Shown piece by piece: positions 26,346-35,058 of a stretch of 64,000 nt of DNA. A program made the position numbers and the translations under genes. The notes beneath the pieces are model-generated. The model did not search any database, was not told the origin of the DNA, and saw only the letters and a list, made by a program, of their open reading frames with translations. Source of the stretch: an uncultured Prevotellaceae bacterium. GTDB lineage: Bacteria; Bacteroidota; Bacteroidia; Bacteroidales; Muribaculaceae. The DNA lies in the NCBI GenBank assembly GCA_947169265.1, contig CAMVPC010000006.1, forward strand, positions 1-64,000, written 5' to 3'. The stretch's first letter is position 1. Every line of letters starts with the position of its first letter.

Positions 26346-29300
26346 TTATTTCCAAATGGGGTCATAGCCTGTTTGCCGCAAGGCGGGAAGGACGACATCC
26401 TTCATGAAGTCGACGGCGAGTCCCGAGAGTCGTCCGTCGGTTCGCTCGAGTCGCACCGCGACAGCGAGGTGGTGCTGCAGGCTGCGGCTGTAGATAAAGC
26501 AGACGTACCACGCGTCGTTGTTCTTTCCCGAGCGGCTCCATCGGTACACACGCTCGGGTGTGCCGGTCTTGCCGCCGACGCGCAGCCGGTTTTCGGGGTC
26601 GAGGTTGAAGATGAGGTGCTTGTCGGCCTCGGCCTGCATGTATCCCCGCAGCTGGCTTGCTGTGCCGTCGGGCATGACGCGTACGGGGGTTGCGGGCGGC
26701 AGGTTCTCGCCGCCCAGCTTGAGGATGTATCGGGTGGGAGCGAGGTTACCGTCGTTGGCCACGATGGCGGCGATGCGTGCCATGGCGAGCGGCGATGCCT
26801 CGAGCGCTCCTTGTCCCCACGCCATGGCTGTCTGGTGCCAGTTCATGCACCAGTCATATTGTGAGTCGCTGTGACGTCGTCGTTCCATGCGAAAGTCGTA
26901 GGTTTGCCGTCCCTTGTATCCGAGGAAGGCGATTTCCTGCAAGAATCGGTCGCGTCGCAGGCTGTCGAGGTGGCGGTAGTCGAAGGTGTAAGGCGTGATC
27001 GCTTGCCGTCCCCGCTCGTGGAGCCGCAGCCCCGCGGCGGCATAGATTTCGCCCAATTGGGGGTACAAGTCGTGGCGGTTGACGAGGTGGACGAAGTAGC
27101 AGTTCGACGACTCGCGAATGGCGCGCCGCATGTCGACTTCGCCCGCGGGTTCGCCGTGGTGCACGGCCTCTCGCGCCTCGATGTGGTAGCTGTCGCGCGG
27201 CGTGTCGCCACCCCGCATGAACGCTGCCATGGCGCTGATGACCTTGGCCGAGCTGCCGGGGAAGGTGAAGAAGGTGAGTCCCAGGTCGCGCTCGGTGTAG
27301 GGCCGCTGGTCGCGGGAGCGCTCGGTATAGTAGGTGATGCCTTGCTCGGTGAGACTTTGCAGGATGTCTTGGTCGGGCAGGGGGTAGCATGCCGAGGTGA
27401 GCAGGTCGCCCTGTCGCGCGTCGAGCACGACGACCGAGGCGCGCAGGTGCCTGTGCGCGGCGTAGGTGTTATTGGCGCTGATGGCGGTGGCCATGTCGTT
27501 TTGCAGGATCACCTGCAGCTTGGCGTCGAGCGTGAGCTGCAAGTCGCGCTCGTGCCGTCGTCCGTTCCATTGCTCGACCAGGTCGCTGTGCAAACCGGCC
27601 TTGAGCATGGGCAGCAGCGCGGTGTAGTCGCGCACGAGGGCGTCTCGTTCGTCATGTGTGGCCGGCAGGAAGGGCGAGAGCCGGTGGTTGTCGCTCACGA
27701 GGTGGGTCCACGAGGTGGCCGTGCTGTCGCGGTTGTCGTATCCCCGCAGCAGCGACAGGTGTCGCAAGTCGGCCATGTATCCATGCGGGTTGTTTTCCTC
27801 GTCGTTGCTCCACGCGGCCAGTGTATTGAGGTCGCCCAGCATGAAGAACAGGTGGTCGCCCAGCGGGTAGTAACGTCGCGCCGGGCGATTGGCGGCGAGT
27901 CGCAGGCTGTCGAGGTCGACGCCCAGCGCGGCATATCGCGTGGCCTGCGACAGGAGGGTGTCGCGGTCGCCGGTGGCCACGAGAAGTCCGTTGCGGTCGG
28001 TGACGTTGCCCATGTCGAGTCGTGAGGCGAGCAACGCGATGCGCGGGTTGTACTCGATGCCCCGCTCGCCGTTGAGGTTGGTGATGAAAGCGGGCTTGAT
28101 GAGGAAGCTATCGCGTTTTATAACCTGATAATAAAACAAATATCCAATCACCACGAGGCCCAGGAAGGCGAAAGTGGCGATGGCCGTCGCCGTCACGTTG
28201 CCCCACTTGCGCCGCTCGCGTCGCTGGCTTTCGGTGGCCCGCTCGCGCGACACGGCGATGACGAGGCCAAAAGCCGCCAGGTTGAGCACGAGGCTCGAGG
28301 CGCCATAGCTGAGCAGGGGCACCGAGACACCGGTGAGTGGGATGATTCCCATCGAGCCGAGCACGATAACGAAGAACTGGACGCCGGTGACGATGGCGAT
28401 GCCGGCGGCCAGGTAGAAGGCGAAGGGGTGGCCGGCACGGTAAGCCTGCTGGAGGCATCGCCTGAGGAGTAGCACCATGGCGACGATGATGGCGATGAGC
28501 ATTCCCAATCCCATCACTTCGCCAATCGAGGTGAACACCATGTCGGTGTGGAAGGCGGGCACCAGGTTGGCGTTGCCGTGGCCCAGTCCCTGGCCGTTCC
28601 ATCCGCCGGTGGCGAGGCTCCAGATACCTTGCGCCACCTGGTCACCGCCGGCGATGTCGTTGTTCCAAGCGCCGTGGCCCACCATGGCCGTGCGGTTGAG
28701 CAATCGCCGGCCCAGAGTGTCCTGGCCGAGAGTCGTGAGCAAGTCGCCGCCCAGCACAAAGGCGGTGAGAAGCAGGTTGAAGAAGATGGCGCTCTCGTAG
28801 AGGCGTCGGCGCGTGAGCCACCATCCGGCAATCCAGGCGATGAACCAGGCGGTCGCGAGTAACAGCATGGTGCCGGCGCCCTCGGGATTGATGAGGTGGC
28901 CGATGGCCAGCAGCGCGATGAACGAGGCGATGCCCGCGATGAGCTGTACAAAGTCGCGGCGTGCCAGCGAATAGAGCAAGATAAAGGTGACGATAAGCAC
29001 CAGCGCCGGCCCCATGTCGCTGAGCAGCTTGAGGTACATGGCCAGCAGGAAGAGGATGCCGGCGATGACCCATCCCATGGTGCGCAGCTGCCACTTGAGG
29101 GCGCCGGGCGTGATGTCGCCGGCAAAGGCGTGGAGTCGCGTGGCGTTGCGTGCGAAGAAGGCGGCGATAAACACAACGACGAGCAGTTTCGACAGCTCGC
29201 TGGGCTGGAAGAAGAACAGGTTCACGTGGGCGTCGCTGCCGGCGGGCCCCGTGCCGAAGACGTAGAGCAGTAACGACAGCAGCACGGCCAGTAGCAGGTA

Positions 29301-30728
29301 GCCGAAGCCGTCGGGTAGGCGCAGCGGCCGTTTGACGAAACGCTTGCGCAGGTTGTTGGCGGCGCTCACCGGCAGGCACAGCACGGCGCCCGCAAGGCCC
29401 AGATAGTACTTGGCGACGGCCCCCGCGGTGACGCGTCGCGGGCCCTTGATGCGTAGCGCGTCGAGCTTTTGGCTGAACGGGCGCGCGGCCCACCGCAAGG
29501 CCTGCAGGGTGAAGTCGAAGTGAATGAATCCCATCTGGAGGCGGCTTCGGCTGTTGAAAAACTTGGCGATGTTAATCCCCGAGAGAGCCACGAGTGCCGC
29601 CACGCCGAGCGCGAGTCCCGTGGCCATGGAGGTGCCCAGGAGCCGGTCGGTGAGCGGCGCGGCGATGGCAAACATGGTGACGCTCCCCACGCCGGTGATG
29701 GCCATGAGGAGGAGCAGCGGCATGCGGTCGCCGCGTCGCTGCAGGCGCGTATCGATGACACGCAGTGCGAGCAGCGCAAGCCACCATGCGAGCAGGAAGA
29801 CGACGGCGGCCACGGTCATGCCGTGGCGGTATTGTTGCGGTGTGCGCACCGTGAGGGCGTGGTTCGCTTTGAGTTGCCGGTAGGTGTTGGCGCCGAAAGG
29901 CGTAATCATGAGGTCTCGCTCGACAAAGCTGAACGAGGCGTTACCGTCCAGCGGCGTGCCGCGCGTGCCGCGCGAGGCGCCATATTCGCAATTTTCCTTG
30001 ATGGGCAGCACACTGTAGTAGCCGCCGGGGGCCACATGGAACGTGGCGCGGCCGTGGGCGTCGGTGAAGGCGTAGGCTATCACGCGTTCGGCCGCTGTAA
30101 ACGCCGCCGGCACGCTGTCGCCGCGCGCGGTGATACTGTAAACGGTGTCGAGGCGGTGTTCCTTGAGGCGCACGAGCGTGGGGGCCGCGGGGCGCGAGGC
30201 GCGTCCCGTCAGTCGTGCCCACAGGCGGCTCAAGCCGTGGCGTGTGGTGTCGGGTCGCGACACGTCGACGGTGATGACGGCCTCGCCGACGGTGGCCGTG
30301 AGGCTGTCGGGGATGCCGTGGGCGTAGCAGTCGCGCACGTCGTCGTCAAGGCCGAGTCGCTCGTCGATGGCGTCGAGCCGCGCTTGCAGCCGGCGTCCGC
30401 CATGGTGTCGCGCTGTTGCCGCGTCGATGGTGAACGGCTCCAGGTTGAGCGCGCCCAGGTTGGGCAGCTCGTGTCCTTCGCTCAGCCGTGCCACGATGTG
30501 GGCGGCGATAAACCGCGCGTCGTCGTCGGAGCAGTATCCGCCGTCGGCGAGCAGGTCGGTGAGTGCCCGCGTGGTGGTGCCGGCGTCGAGGTTGAGCGCT
30601 CGTCGCTCGGCATAGTCGCGCTCCACTTGCGCGAGTTCCTCGGCTTGGTTGAAGTAGAGGCGCGTGAGGGCGGCGACGAAGAGCGTCGACAGGACGGCGA
30701 GTGTGATTATTTCGGCTCGGCGGGTCAT
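26346..30728 (-). CDS. SEDS glycosyltransferase - class B PBP transpeptidase fusion
   Basis: This 1460-residue protein joins both enzyme activities of a peptidoglycan synthase. Residues 1-25 form a membrane anchor. About 30-315 is an extracytoplasmic module of unknown role. About 320-830 is a polytopic SEDS (RodA/FtsW) domain with FFFQPSELSKL, GWNGQGLGHGNANLVP and the catalytic aspartate D729 in FHTDMVFTSIGEVMG. After another membrane helix (about 838-860) comes a PBP pedestal, then a transpeptidase with SxxK at S1159/K1162 (FPGSSAKVI), SxN at S1207/N1209, and KTG at 1387-1389. All expected catalytic residues are present. Its start overlaps the phosphatase stop by ATGA. One unbroken frame and intact motifs argue against a sequencing artefact. 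Confidence 0.93.
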   Translation of the reverse strand: MTRRAEIITLAVLSTLFVAALTRLYFNQAEELAQVERDYAERRALNLDAGTTTRALTDLLADGGYCSDDDARFIAAHIVARLSEGHELPNLGALNLEPFTIDAATARHHGGRRLQARLDAIDERLGLDDDVRDCYAHGIPDSLTATVGEAVITVDVSRPDTTRHGLSRLWARLTGRASRPAAPTLVRLKEHRLDTVYSITARGDSVPAAFTAAERVIAYAFTDAHGRATFHVAPGGYYSVLPIKENCEYGASRGTRGTPLDGNASFSFVERDLMITPFGANTYRQLKANHALTVRTPQQYRHGMTVAAVVFLLAWWLALLALRVIDTRLQRRGDRMPLLLLMAITGVGSVTMFAIAAPLTDRLLGTSMATGLALGVAALVALSGINIAKFFNSRSRLQMGFIHFDFTLQALRWAARPFSQKLDALRIKGPRRVTAGAVAKYYLGLAGAVLCLPVSAANNLRKRFVKRPLRLPDGFGYLLLAVLLSLLLYVFGTGPAGSDAHVNLFFFQPSELSKLLVVVFIAAFFARNATRLHAFAGDITPGALKWQLRTMGWVIAGILFLLAMYLKLLSDMGPALVLIVTFILLYSLARRDFVQLIAGIASFIALLAIGHLINPEGAGTMLLLATAWFIAWIAGWWLTRRRLYESAIFFNLLLTAFVLGGDLLTTLGQDTLGRRLLNRTAMVGHGAWNNDIAGGDQVAQGIWSLATGGWNGQGLGHGNANLVPAFHTDMVFTSIGEVMGLGMLIAIIVAMVLLLRRCLQQAYRAGHPFAFYLAAGIAIVTGVQFFVIVLGSMGIIPLTGVSVPLLSYGASSLVLNLAAFGLVIAVSRERATESQRRERRKWGNVTATAIATFAFLGLVVIGYLFYYQVIKRDSFLIKPAFITNLNGERGIEYNPRIALLASRLDMGNVTDRNGLLVATGDRDTLLSQATRYAALGVDLDSLRLAANRPARRYYPLGDHLFFMLGDLNTLAAWSNDEENNPHGYMADLRHLSLLRGYDNRDSTATSWTHLVSDNHRLSPFLPATHDERDALVRDYTALLPMLKAGLHSDLVEQWNGRRHERDLQLTLDAKLQVILQNDMATAISANNTYAAHRHLRASVVVLDARQGDLLTSACYPLPDQDILQSLTEQGITYYTERSRDQRPYTERDLGLTFFTFPGSSAKVISAMAAFMRGGDTPRDSYHIEAREAVHHGEPAGEVDMRRAIRESSNCYFVHLVNRHDLYPQLGEIYAAAGLRLHERGRQAITPYTFDYRHLDSLRRDRFLQEIAFLGYKGRQTYDFRMERRRHSDSQYDWCMNWHQTAMAWGQGALEASPLAMARIAAIVANDGNLAPTRYILKLGGENLPPATPVRVMPDGTASQLRGYMQAEADKHLIFNLDPENRLRVGGKTGTPERVYRWSRSGKNNDAWYVCFIYSRSLQHHLAVAVRLERTDGRLSGLAVDFMKDVVLPALRQTGYDPIWK

Positions 30729-31858
30729 GGCTGTGCTGTCGGGTTGAGGCGGTTTAGTTGCGAGCGGATGTCGTTCACGACACCGTCGAGCGAATCGTTA
30801 AGCTCGACGCGGCGCTGCTGCACGGCGTCGAGGGCGCGTCGCAGCGAGTCGGCGCGCGGTGCCACGGTGTCGGTCGCGAGCGTGGCGCTATCGGTCACGA
30901 CGACGGTGTCGACGGGTATCGGGGCGGGAACGGGCGTCGGTTGTGCCGGGCGGTTGTGCCGCAGCGCGAAATAAGCGATGGCGGCGATAGCGGCGAGGGT
31001 GACGAGGATGGCGAGCACGAGCGGAGCGCGCTTGTGCCGCTTGGGCGTCGCGGGCGGCTCGCCGGCAACGGTGTCTTCTTCTTGAGGGTGGGCGGCAGTG
31101 CCGTCGATGTGGGCGAGGACGACGGTGACATTGTCGCGTCCGCCGTGGTCGAGCGCCAGGTGAATGAGTTGGCGGCATTTCTCGTCGAGCGTGCCGTCGT
31201 GGGCCAAAACACGCTTTATCTCGGCCGTGGTGACGAGGTCGGTGAGTCCGTCGCTGCAAAAGAGCAGGCAGGTTCCCGGCTCGAGCGGGAACGAGGCGGC
31301 GTCGATGAAGTTGCGGTCGTCGGCGCTGTGGCGCTCTTGCCCCACGATGCGGTCCACAAGGTTGCGTCGGGGGTGGCTCATGGCTTCCTCTTCGGTGAGC
31401 TCGCCGATTTCCTCGCGGTATCCTACGAGGGAGTGGTCGCGGGTGAGCTTGTCGAGGTTGCCGCGGCAGTACCGGTATAGGCGCGTGTCGCCCACGTGCG
31501 CGGTGTGCAGCACGGTGTTGTCGGGTGTCACCTCGATGATGGCGGCGGTGAGTACGCAGCCCATTTGAGCCAAAGCCGGGTGTGACTCCTTGTAGTCGAT
31601 GATGGCGTTGTTGGCGCGCGTCACGGCCTCCTTGAGCAGTGCGAGGCAGTCGCCGCCGCGCGCGTTGTTAAGTGCCTCGATGATAGAGCCTCGTGCGATG
31701 TCGGCGGCCACCTCGCCGCCCTCATATCCGCCGAGTCCGTCGATGGCGGCGAGCAGCGTGTGCTTGTCGTCCCACAGCGTGGTGGCGATGAAGGCGTCTT
31801 CGTTGTTGCTACGCACGCGCCCCACGTTAGTCTCTCCGTAGAAGTGTATATTGTTCAT
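30725..31858 (-). CDS. PP2C-type Ser/Thr protein phosphatase, membrane-anchored
   Basis: This 377-residue PPM-family phosphatase is the partner of the kinase two genes downstream. The catalytic domain (about 1-240) shows the metal-binding residues in RSNNEDAF (E20, D21) and AAIDGLGG (D40), then FCSDGLTDLV and GGRDNVTVVLAHID. A membrane helix lies at about 272-293 (VLAILVTLAAIAAIAYFAL). A short extracytoplasmic tail ends in a coiled coil (about 335-370). This layout parallels PstP of Mycobacterium (cytosolic PP2C plus one membrane helix). The gene overlaps the SEDS-PBP gene by 4 bp and follows aat after 11 bp. Confidence 0.94.
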   Translation of the reverse strand: MNNIHFYGETNVGRVRSNNEDAFIATTLWDDKHTLLAAIDGLGGYEGGEVAADIARGSIIEALNNARGGDCLALLKEAVTRANNAIIDYKESHPALAQMGCVLTAAIIEVTPDNTVLHTAHVGDTRLYRYCRGNLDKLTRDHSLVGYREEIGELTEEEAMSHPRRNLVDRIVGQERHSADDRNFIDAASFPLEPGTCLLFCSDGLTDLVTTAEIKRVLAHDGTLDEKCRQLIHLALDHGGRDNVTVVLAHIDGTAAHPQEEDTVAGEPPATPKRHKRAPLVLAILVTLAAIAAIAYFALRHNRPAQPTPVPAPIPVDTVVVTDSATLATDTVAPRADSLRRALDAVQQRRVELNDSLDGVVNDIRSQLNRLNPTAQP

Positions 31859-31869
31859 GCCGTAAAGTG

Positions 31870-32529
31870 TTAGTTAAGGAGTTCGATGTATTTCTCGTAA
31901 CTGATGTGTCGTCCGCCCATCGAGAGCAGGTGGGGCGTCTCGAACTGGCAGTCGATGAGCGCGCACCCGACGTTTTCAAGTGTCCGTGCCAAGGCGATGA
32001 GGGCGAGTTTAGACGCGTTGGGAACGCGCGAGAACATGCTTTCGCCGAAGAATCCTTTTCCCAATGCCACGCCATATAGCCCTCCCACGAGCTTGCGTCC
32101 TTCGGGGTGCGGTTGCCACACCTCGACGCTGATGACATATTCCTTGCGGTGTAGTTCGGTGTAAGCGTCGATCATTTGCTGTCCGAGCCAGGCTCCGCCG
32201 TGGCGGTTGCGCCCGTCGGTTGTGGCGCAACCGTGGATGACGCCCTCAAAGTCTTGGTTGAAAGTGACTTCATATTTTTGTTGGTTTATCAACGTTCTCA
32301 TGGAGTGGCTCACGTGGATTTCGCCGGGGAAGATGACGAAGCGGTCGAGGGGGCAGTACCACTGTGGCTCGCTGTAATAGCGGAACGAGAACCACGGGAA
32401 AAAGCCGTTGCTGTAAGCCAGCAGCAGTCGTTCGGGCGAGAGGTCGCCGCCCACCGCCACCAGTCCGTTGGGTTCTCCCCGGTAGGGGTCGGGGAACCAG
32501 AGGTCGTTATCTAATCGATAAACAGGCAT
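31870..32529 (-). CDS. aat: Leucyl/phenylalanyl-tRNA-protein transferase
   Basis: Aat adds Leu or Phe to proteins that start with Lys or Arg and so creates an N-degron. The 219-residue protein has the family pattern throughout: FPDPYRGEPNGLVAVGGDLS near residue 15, then GFFPWF, IHVSHSMRTLI, GCATTDGRNRHGGAWLG, and GVALGKGFFGESMFSR. Its end, with DCQFETPHLLSMGGRHISYEKY, is also typical. Length is normal. Its start lies 23 bp inside the end of clpA, implying coupled translation. Together with clpA and clpS the complete N-degron recognition and degradation route, short of ClpP, is encoded here. Confidence 0.97.
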   Translation of the reverse strand: MPVYRLDNDLWFPDPYRGEPNGLVAVGGDLSPERLLLAYSNGFFPWFSFRYYSEPQWYCPLDRFVIFPGEIHVSHSMRTLINQQKYEVTFNQDFEGVIHGCATTDGRNRHGGAWLGQQMIDAYTELHRKEYVISVEVWQPHPEGRKLVGGLYGVALGKGFFGESMFSRVPNASKLALIALARTLENVGCALIDCQFETPHLLSMGGRHISYEKYIELLN

Positions 32530-34735
32530 CTTTGAGCGTTATTTTGGCTTTTCCGCCATCTTTGAGACGGCCAAACAGAATTTCGCGCATGAGCAGCGGT
32601 TTGAGGTGTCGGGCGATGGCGCGGTCCATCTCTCGGGCGCCGTATTCGGCGGTGAAACCCTCGTTGAGAAGGAATTCGGTGGCATCGCGTGAGAGCGTCA
32701 TTTTCACGTGGCGAGCCTTGAGTTTGTCGTCGAGCTCGCGCAGTTTCTTTTTCAGGATGAGGGTGGCCATGGGCTTGTCCATGTCGTTGAACACAACGGT
32801 TCCCGAGAGGCGGTTGATGAACTCGGGTTTGAACGTCTTCTTGACTTGCTTGAGCATCACCTGTCCGCGGGTGACGCTACTGTTGAAGCCCACGGTGCCC
32901 AGTGTGGCGTGCTGTGCGCCTGCGTTCGACGTCATGATGAGGATGACGTTCCTGAAGTCGGCTTGCCGCCCCTTGTTGTCGGTGAGTCGCGCGTAGTCCA
33001 TGACTTGTAGCAGGATGTTGTAGATATCTTCGTGCGCTTTCTCGATTTCGTCGAGCAGCAGCACGCAGTTTGGCGACTTGCGTATGGCGTCGGTGAGCAG
33101 TCCGCCGTCCTCATATCCCACATATCCCGCGGGCGAGCCGATGAGCTTGGCTACGGCGTGGCGCTCGGTGTACTCGCTCATGTCGAAACGCGTGAGCCCG
33201 ATACCGAGTTCGCGCGACAGCACGCGGGCAACCTCGGTCTTTCCCACGCCGGTGGGTCCCACGAAGAGGAGCGAGGCCAGCGGCTTGTTGTCGTCGAGGA
33301 GCCCGGCGCGGGCCATCTGCACGGCCTCTACCACCTGCCGAATGGCCTCGTCCTGGCCGTAGATGGAGGCGAGCATGCGTTGCGAGAGCGTTTCGAGTCG
33401 TCGCAAGTCGTCGTCCTGCGCCTGGGCGAGCGCGTCCACTTTGCATGTCTTGGCGAGCACGTCGGCGATTTGCTTCTTGCCGATGGTTGTGGGTCTCCTT
33501 TTCAGTTCCATGGCGGCGCCAGCCTCGTCGATAAGGTCGATGGCCTTGTCGGGGAGGAAGCGGTCGTTGATGTGCTTGGCGGCGGCGCGCGTGGCAAACT
33601 CGATGGCTTCGTCGTCATATTTCACGCCGTGGAACTTCTCGTACCGCGGCTTGAGCTGCATGAGGATGTGGATGGCCTCGTCGACAGTGGGCTCGGCGAT
33701 GTCGATTTGCTGGAAACGGCGCGTGAGTCCGCGCGATCGCGAGAAGTGTCGGTTGAATTCGTCGTAGGTGGTGGCGCCGATAAATCGAATTTGTCCGGCT
33801 TCGAGGTAGGGTTTGAGCATGTTGGAGGCGTCGAGGGCGCCGTTGCCTGATGCTCCGGCCCCCACGAGGGTGTGTATTTCGTCGATGTAGACGATGTGGT
33901 TGTCGCCTTCCTCGACAATGCCGTCCATGATGAGCTTGATGCGGTTCTCGAAGTCGCCGCGGTATTGCGTGCCGGCCACCAGTGTTCCCATGTCGAGCTG
34001 GTAGATGCGGCTGCCCTTGAGCCGCTTGGGCACCTTGCCTTCCTCGATGCGTTGCGCCAGTCCCCACACGAGTGCGGTTTTCCCCACACCGGGTTCTCCC
34101 ACGTGCAGCGGGTTGTTCTTGTCGAGTCGGCACAAGACTTCGATGGTGCGGTTGAGTTCGTGTTCACGCCCGATGAGGTTGTTGTGGCTCTTGTAGTGCT
34201 CGTTCATGCAGGTGACCCACTTCTTCCATTCGGGCGCTGAACGGGTCTCGCCATCGGTGTCGTCGTTATAGTCTTCGCCTTCGGGGAACATGTCGTCAAA
34301 TTCGCAAAAGCTCACGAGTTGGCTCAGGAAATTCATTTCGCGATTGTGGAGGCAGACGCGCAACAGGTAGGCGGCCCAGGAGTCCTCGAGGCTAATGAGG
34401 GCGCGGGTGAGGTGGGTGATGTCGAGTCGCTTGGCGTTGCTGTGCTTGACCTCGAGCATGGCTCTGGTGAGCAGTTCCACCGTTTGGCAGGAGGTACCGG
34501 CCTCGTAGTTGTCGTCGCCCGGCACGCTCTCGACGGTGTCGAAAAACTCCTCGAGGCTGTGAATGAGTCGCAACGGGTCGTAAAAGATGTTGAGGGCGTG
34601 GTTGAAGTTGAGGTCCTCGATGAGGGCACGCAGCATGTGCTCGGGCATGAGGAACTCGTGGCGGTACCCTTTGCAGTAGTCGTTGGCGCAACGGAGCACG
34701 GTGGCAACTCTTGAGGTTTGTTCAATCTGGGCCAT
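32507..34735 (-). CDS. clpA: ATP-dependent Clp protease ATP-binding subunit ClpA
   Basis: ClpA is an AAA+ unfoldase that feeds substrates to ClpP. The 742-residue protein has a Clp N-domain (about 1-145), AAA-1 with the P-loop GEPGVGKTAL (about 218) and IDEIHTLVGAG, and AAA-2 with GPTGVGKTEVARVL (about 495) and LLDEIEKAH. The C-terminal D2-small domain includes AEYGAREMDRAI. There is no ClpB/ClpC-type middle domain, which supports ClpA. The Walker motifs and arginine-finger region are intact. clpS ends 3 bp before its start and aat overlaps its end. No clpP lies in the window. Confidence 0.96.
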   Translation of the reverse strand: MAQIEQTSRVATVLRCANDYCKGYRHEFLMPEHMLRALIEDLNFNHALNIFYDPLRLIHSLEEFFDTVESVPGDDNYEAGTSCQTVELLTRAMLEVKHSNAKRLDITHLTRALISLEDSWAAYLLRVCLHNREMNFLSQLVSFCEFDDMFPEGEDYNDDTDGETRSAPEWKKWVTCMNEHYKSHNNLIGREHELNRTIEVLCRLDKNNPLHVGEPGVGKTALVWGLAQRIEEGKVPKRLKGSRIYQLDMGTLVAGTQYRGDFENRIKLIMDGIVEEGDNHIVYIDEIHTLVGAGASGNGALDASNMLKPYLEAGQIRFIGATTYDEFNRHFSRSRGLTRRFQQIDIAEPTVDEAIHILMQLKPRYEKFHGVKYDDEAIEFATRAAAKHINDRFLPDKAIDLIDEAGAAMELKRRPTTIGKKQIADVLAKTCKVDALAQAQDDDLRRLETLSQRMLASIYGQDEAIRQVVEAVQMARAGLLDDNKPLASLLFVGPTGVGKTEVARVLSRELGIGLTRFDMSEYTERHAVAKLIGSPAGYVGYEDGGLLTDAIRKSPNCVLLLDEIEKAHEDIYNILLQVMDYARLTDNKGRQADFRNVILIMTSNAGAQHATLGTVGFNSSVTRGQVMLKQVKKTFKPEFINRLSGTVVFNDMDKPMATLILKKKLRELDDKLKARHVKMTLSRDATEFLLNEGFTAEYGAREMDRAIARHLKPLLMREILFGRLKDGGKAKITLKDACLSIR

Positions 34736-34738
34736 AGT

Positions 34739-35044
34739 CTAAAGTGCGGGTTCTACGGTTAAACGAAGTGGGAATCCGTTGTCGCGTGCCATGCGCGTTG
34801 CTTTTTCGGCCTTTGAGGTGGCGATGTCGCGTGTGTAGGAGCCCACGATAGCCTTGCCGGTGTTGTGCACCTCGAGCATGAGCGAATGGGCGTTGCCGGG
34901 GGAGAGGAAAAATACCTGCACAAGTACTTCGACGACAAAATCCATGGTGGTGAAGTCGTCGTTGTGGATGATTACGTTGAAGCGCCGAGGCTCGCGCAAC
35001 TTGTTGTCCTGGCGTTCGCGCACGTGTGATTGTTCTTTTGGCAT
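34739..35044 (-). CDS. clpS: ATP-dependent Clp protease adaptor ClpS
   Basis: ClpS is the N-recognin: it binds N-terminal Leu, Phe, Trp or Tyr and hands proteins to ClpA. The 101-residue product has a charged flexible N-terminus, then the core from about residue 20: PRRFNVIIHNDDFTTMDFVV, LVQVFFLS, and IVGSYTRDIATSKAEKATRMA. The NDD aspartates of the binding pocket and the methionine of TTMDFV are present. I start it at the ATG 35042-35044. The longer frame to 35368 lies inside the FHA gene and reads as arginine-rich shadow. It begins 14 bp after the first FHA gene. Confidence 0.96.
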   Translation of the reverse strand: MPKEQSHVRERQDNKLREPRRFNVIIHNDDFTTMDFVVEVLVQVFFLSPGNAHSLMLEVHNTGKAIVGSYTRDIATSKAEKATRMARDNGFPLRLTVEPAL

Positions 35045-35058
35045 GAGCTTAACAGGCG

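Noticed and set aside
26346..30728. Possibility that the SEDS-PBP gene is two genes merged by an error
   Set aside because: The frame is unbroken over 4.4 kb, a membrane helix and linker connect the parts naturally, and no second start with upstream signals is visible near 28200. I treat it as a real fusion.
29469..30974. 501-residue plus-strand frame
   Set aside because: It is antisense to the junction of the SEDS-PBP and phosphatase genes, both of which have intact catalytic motifs.
32507..34735. ClpB or ClpC identity for the Clp ATPase
   Set aside because: There is no long middle coiled-coil domain, and clpS and aat are adjacent. ClpA fits better.
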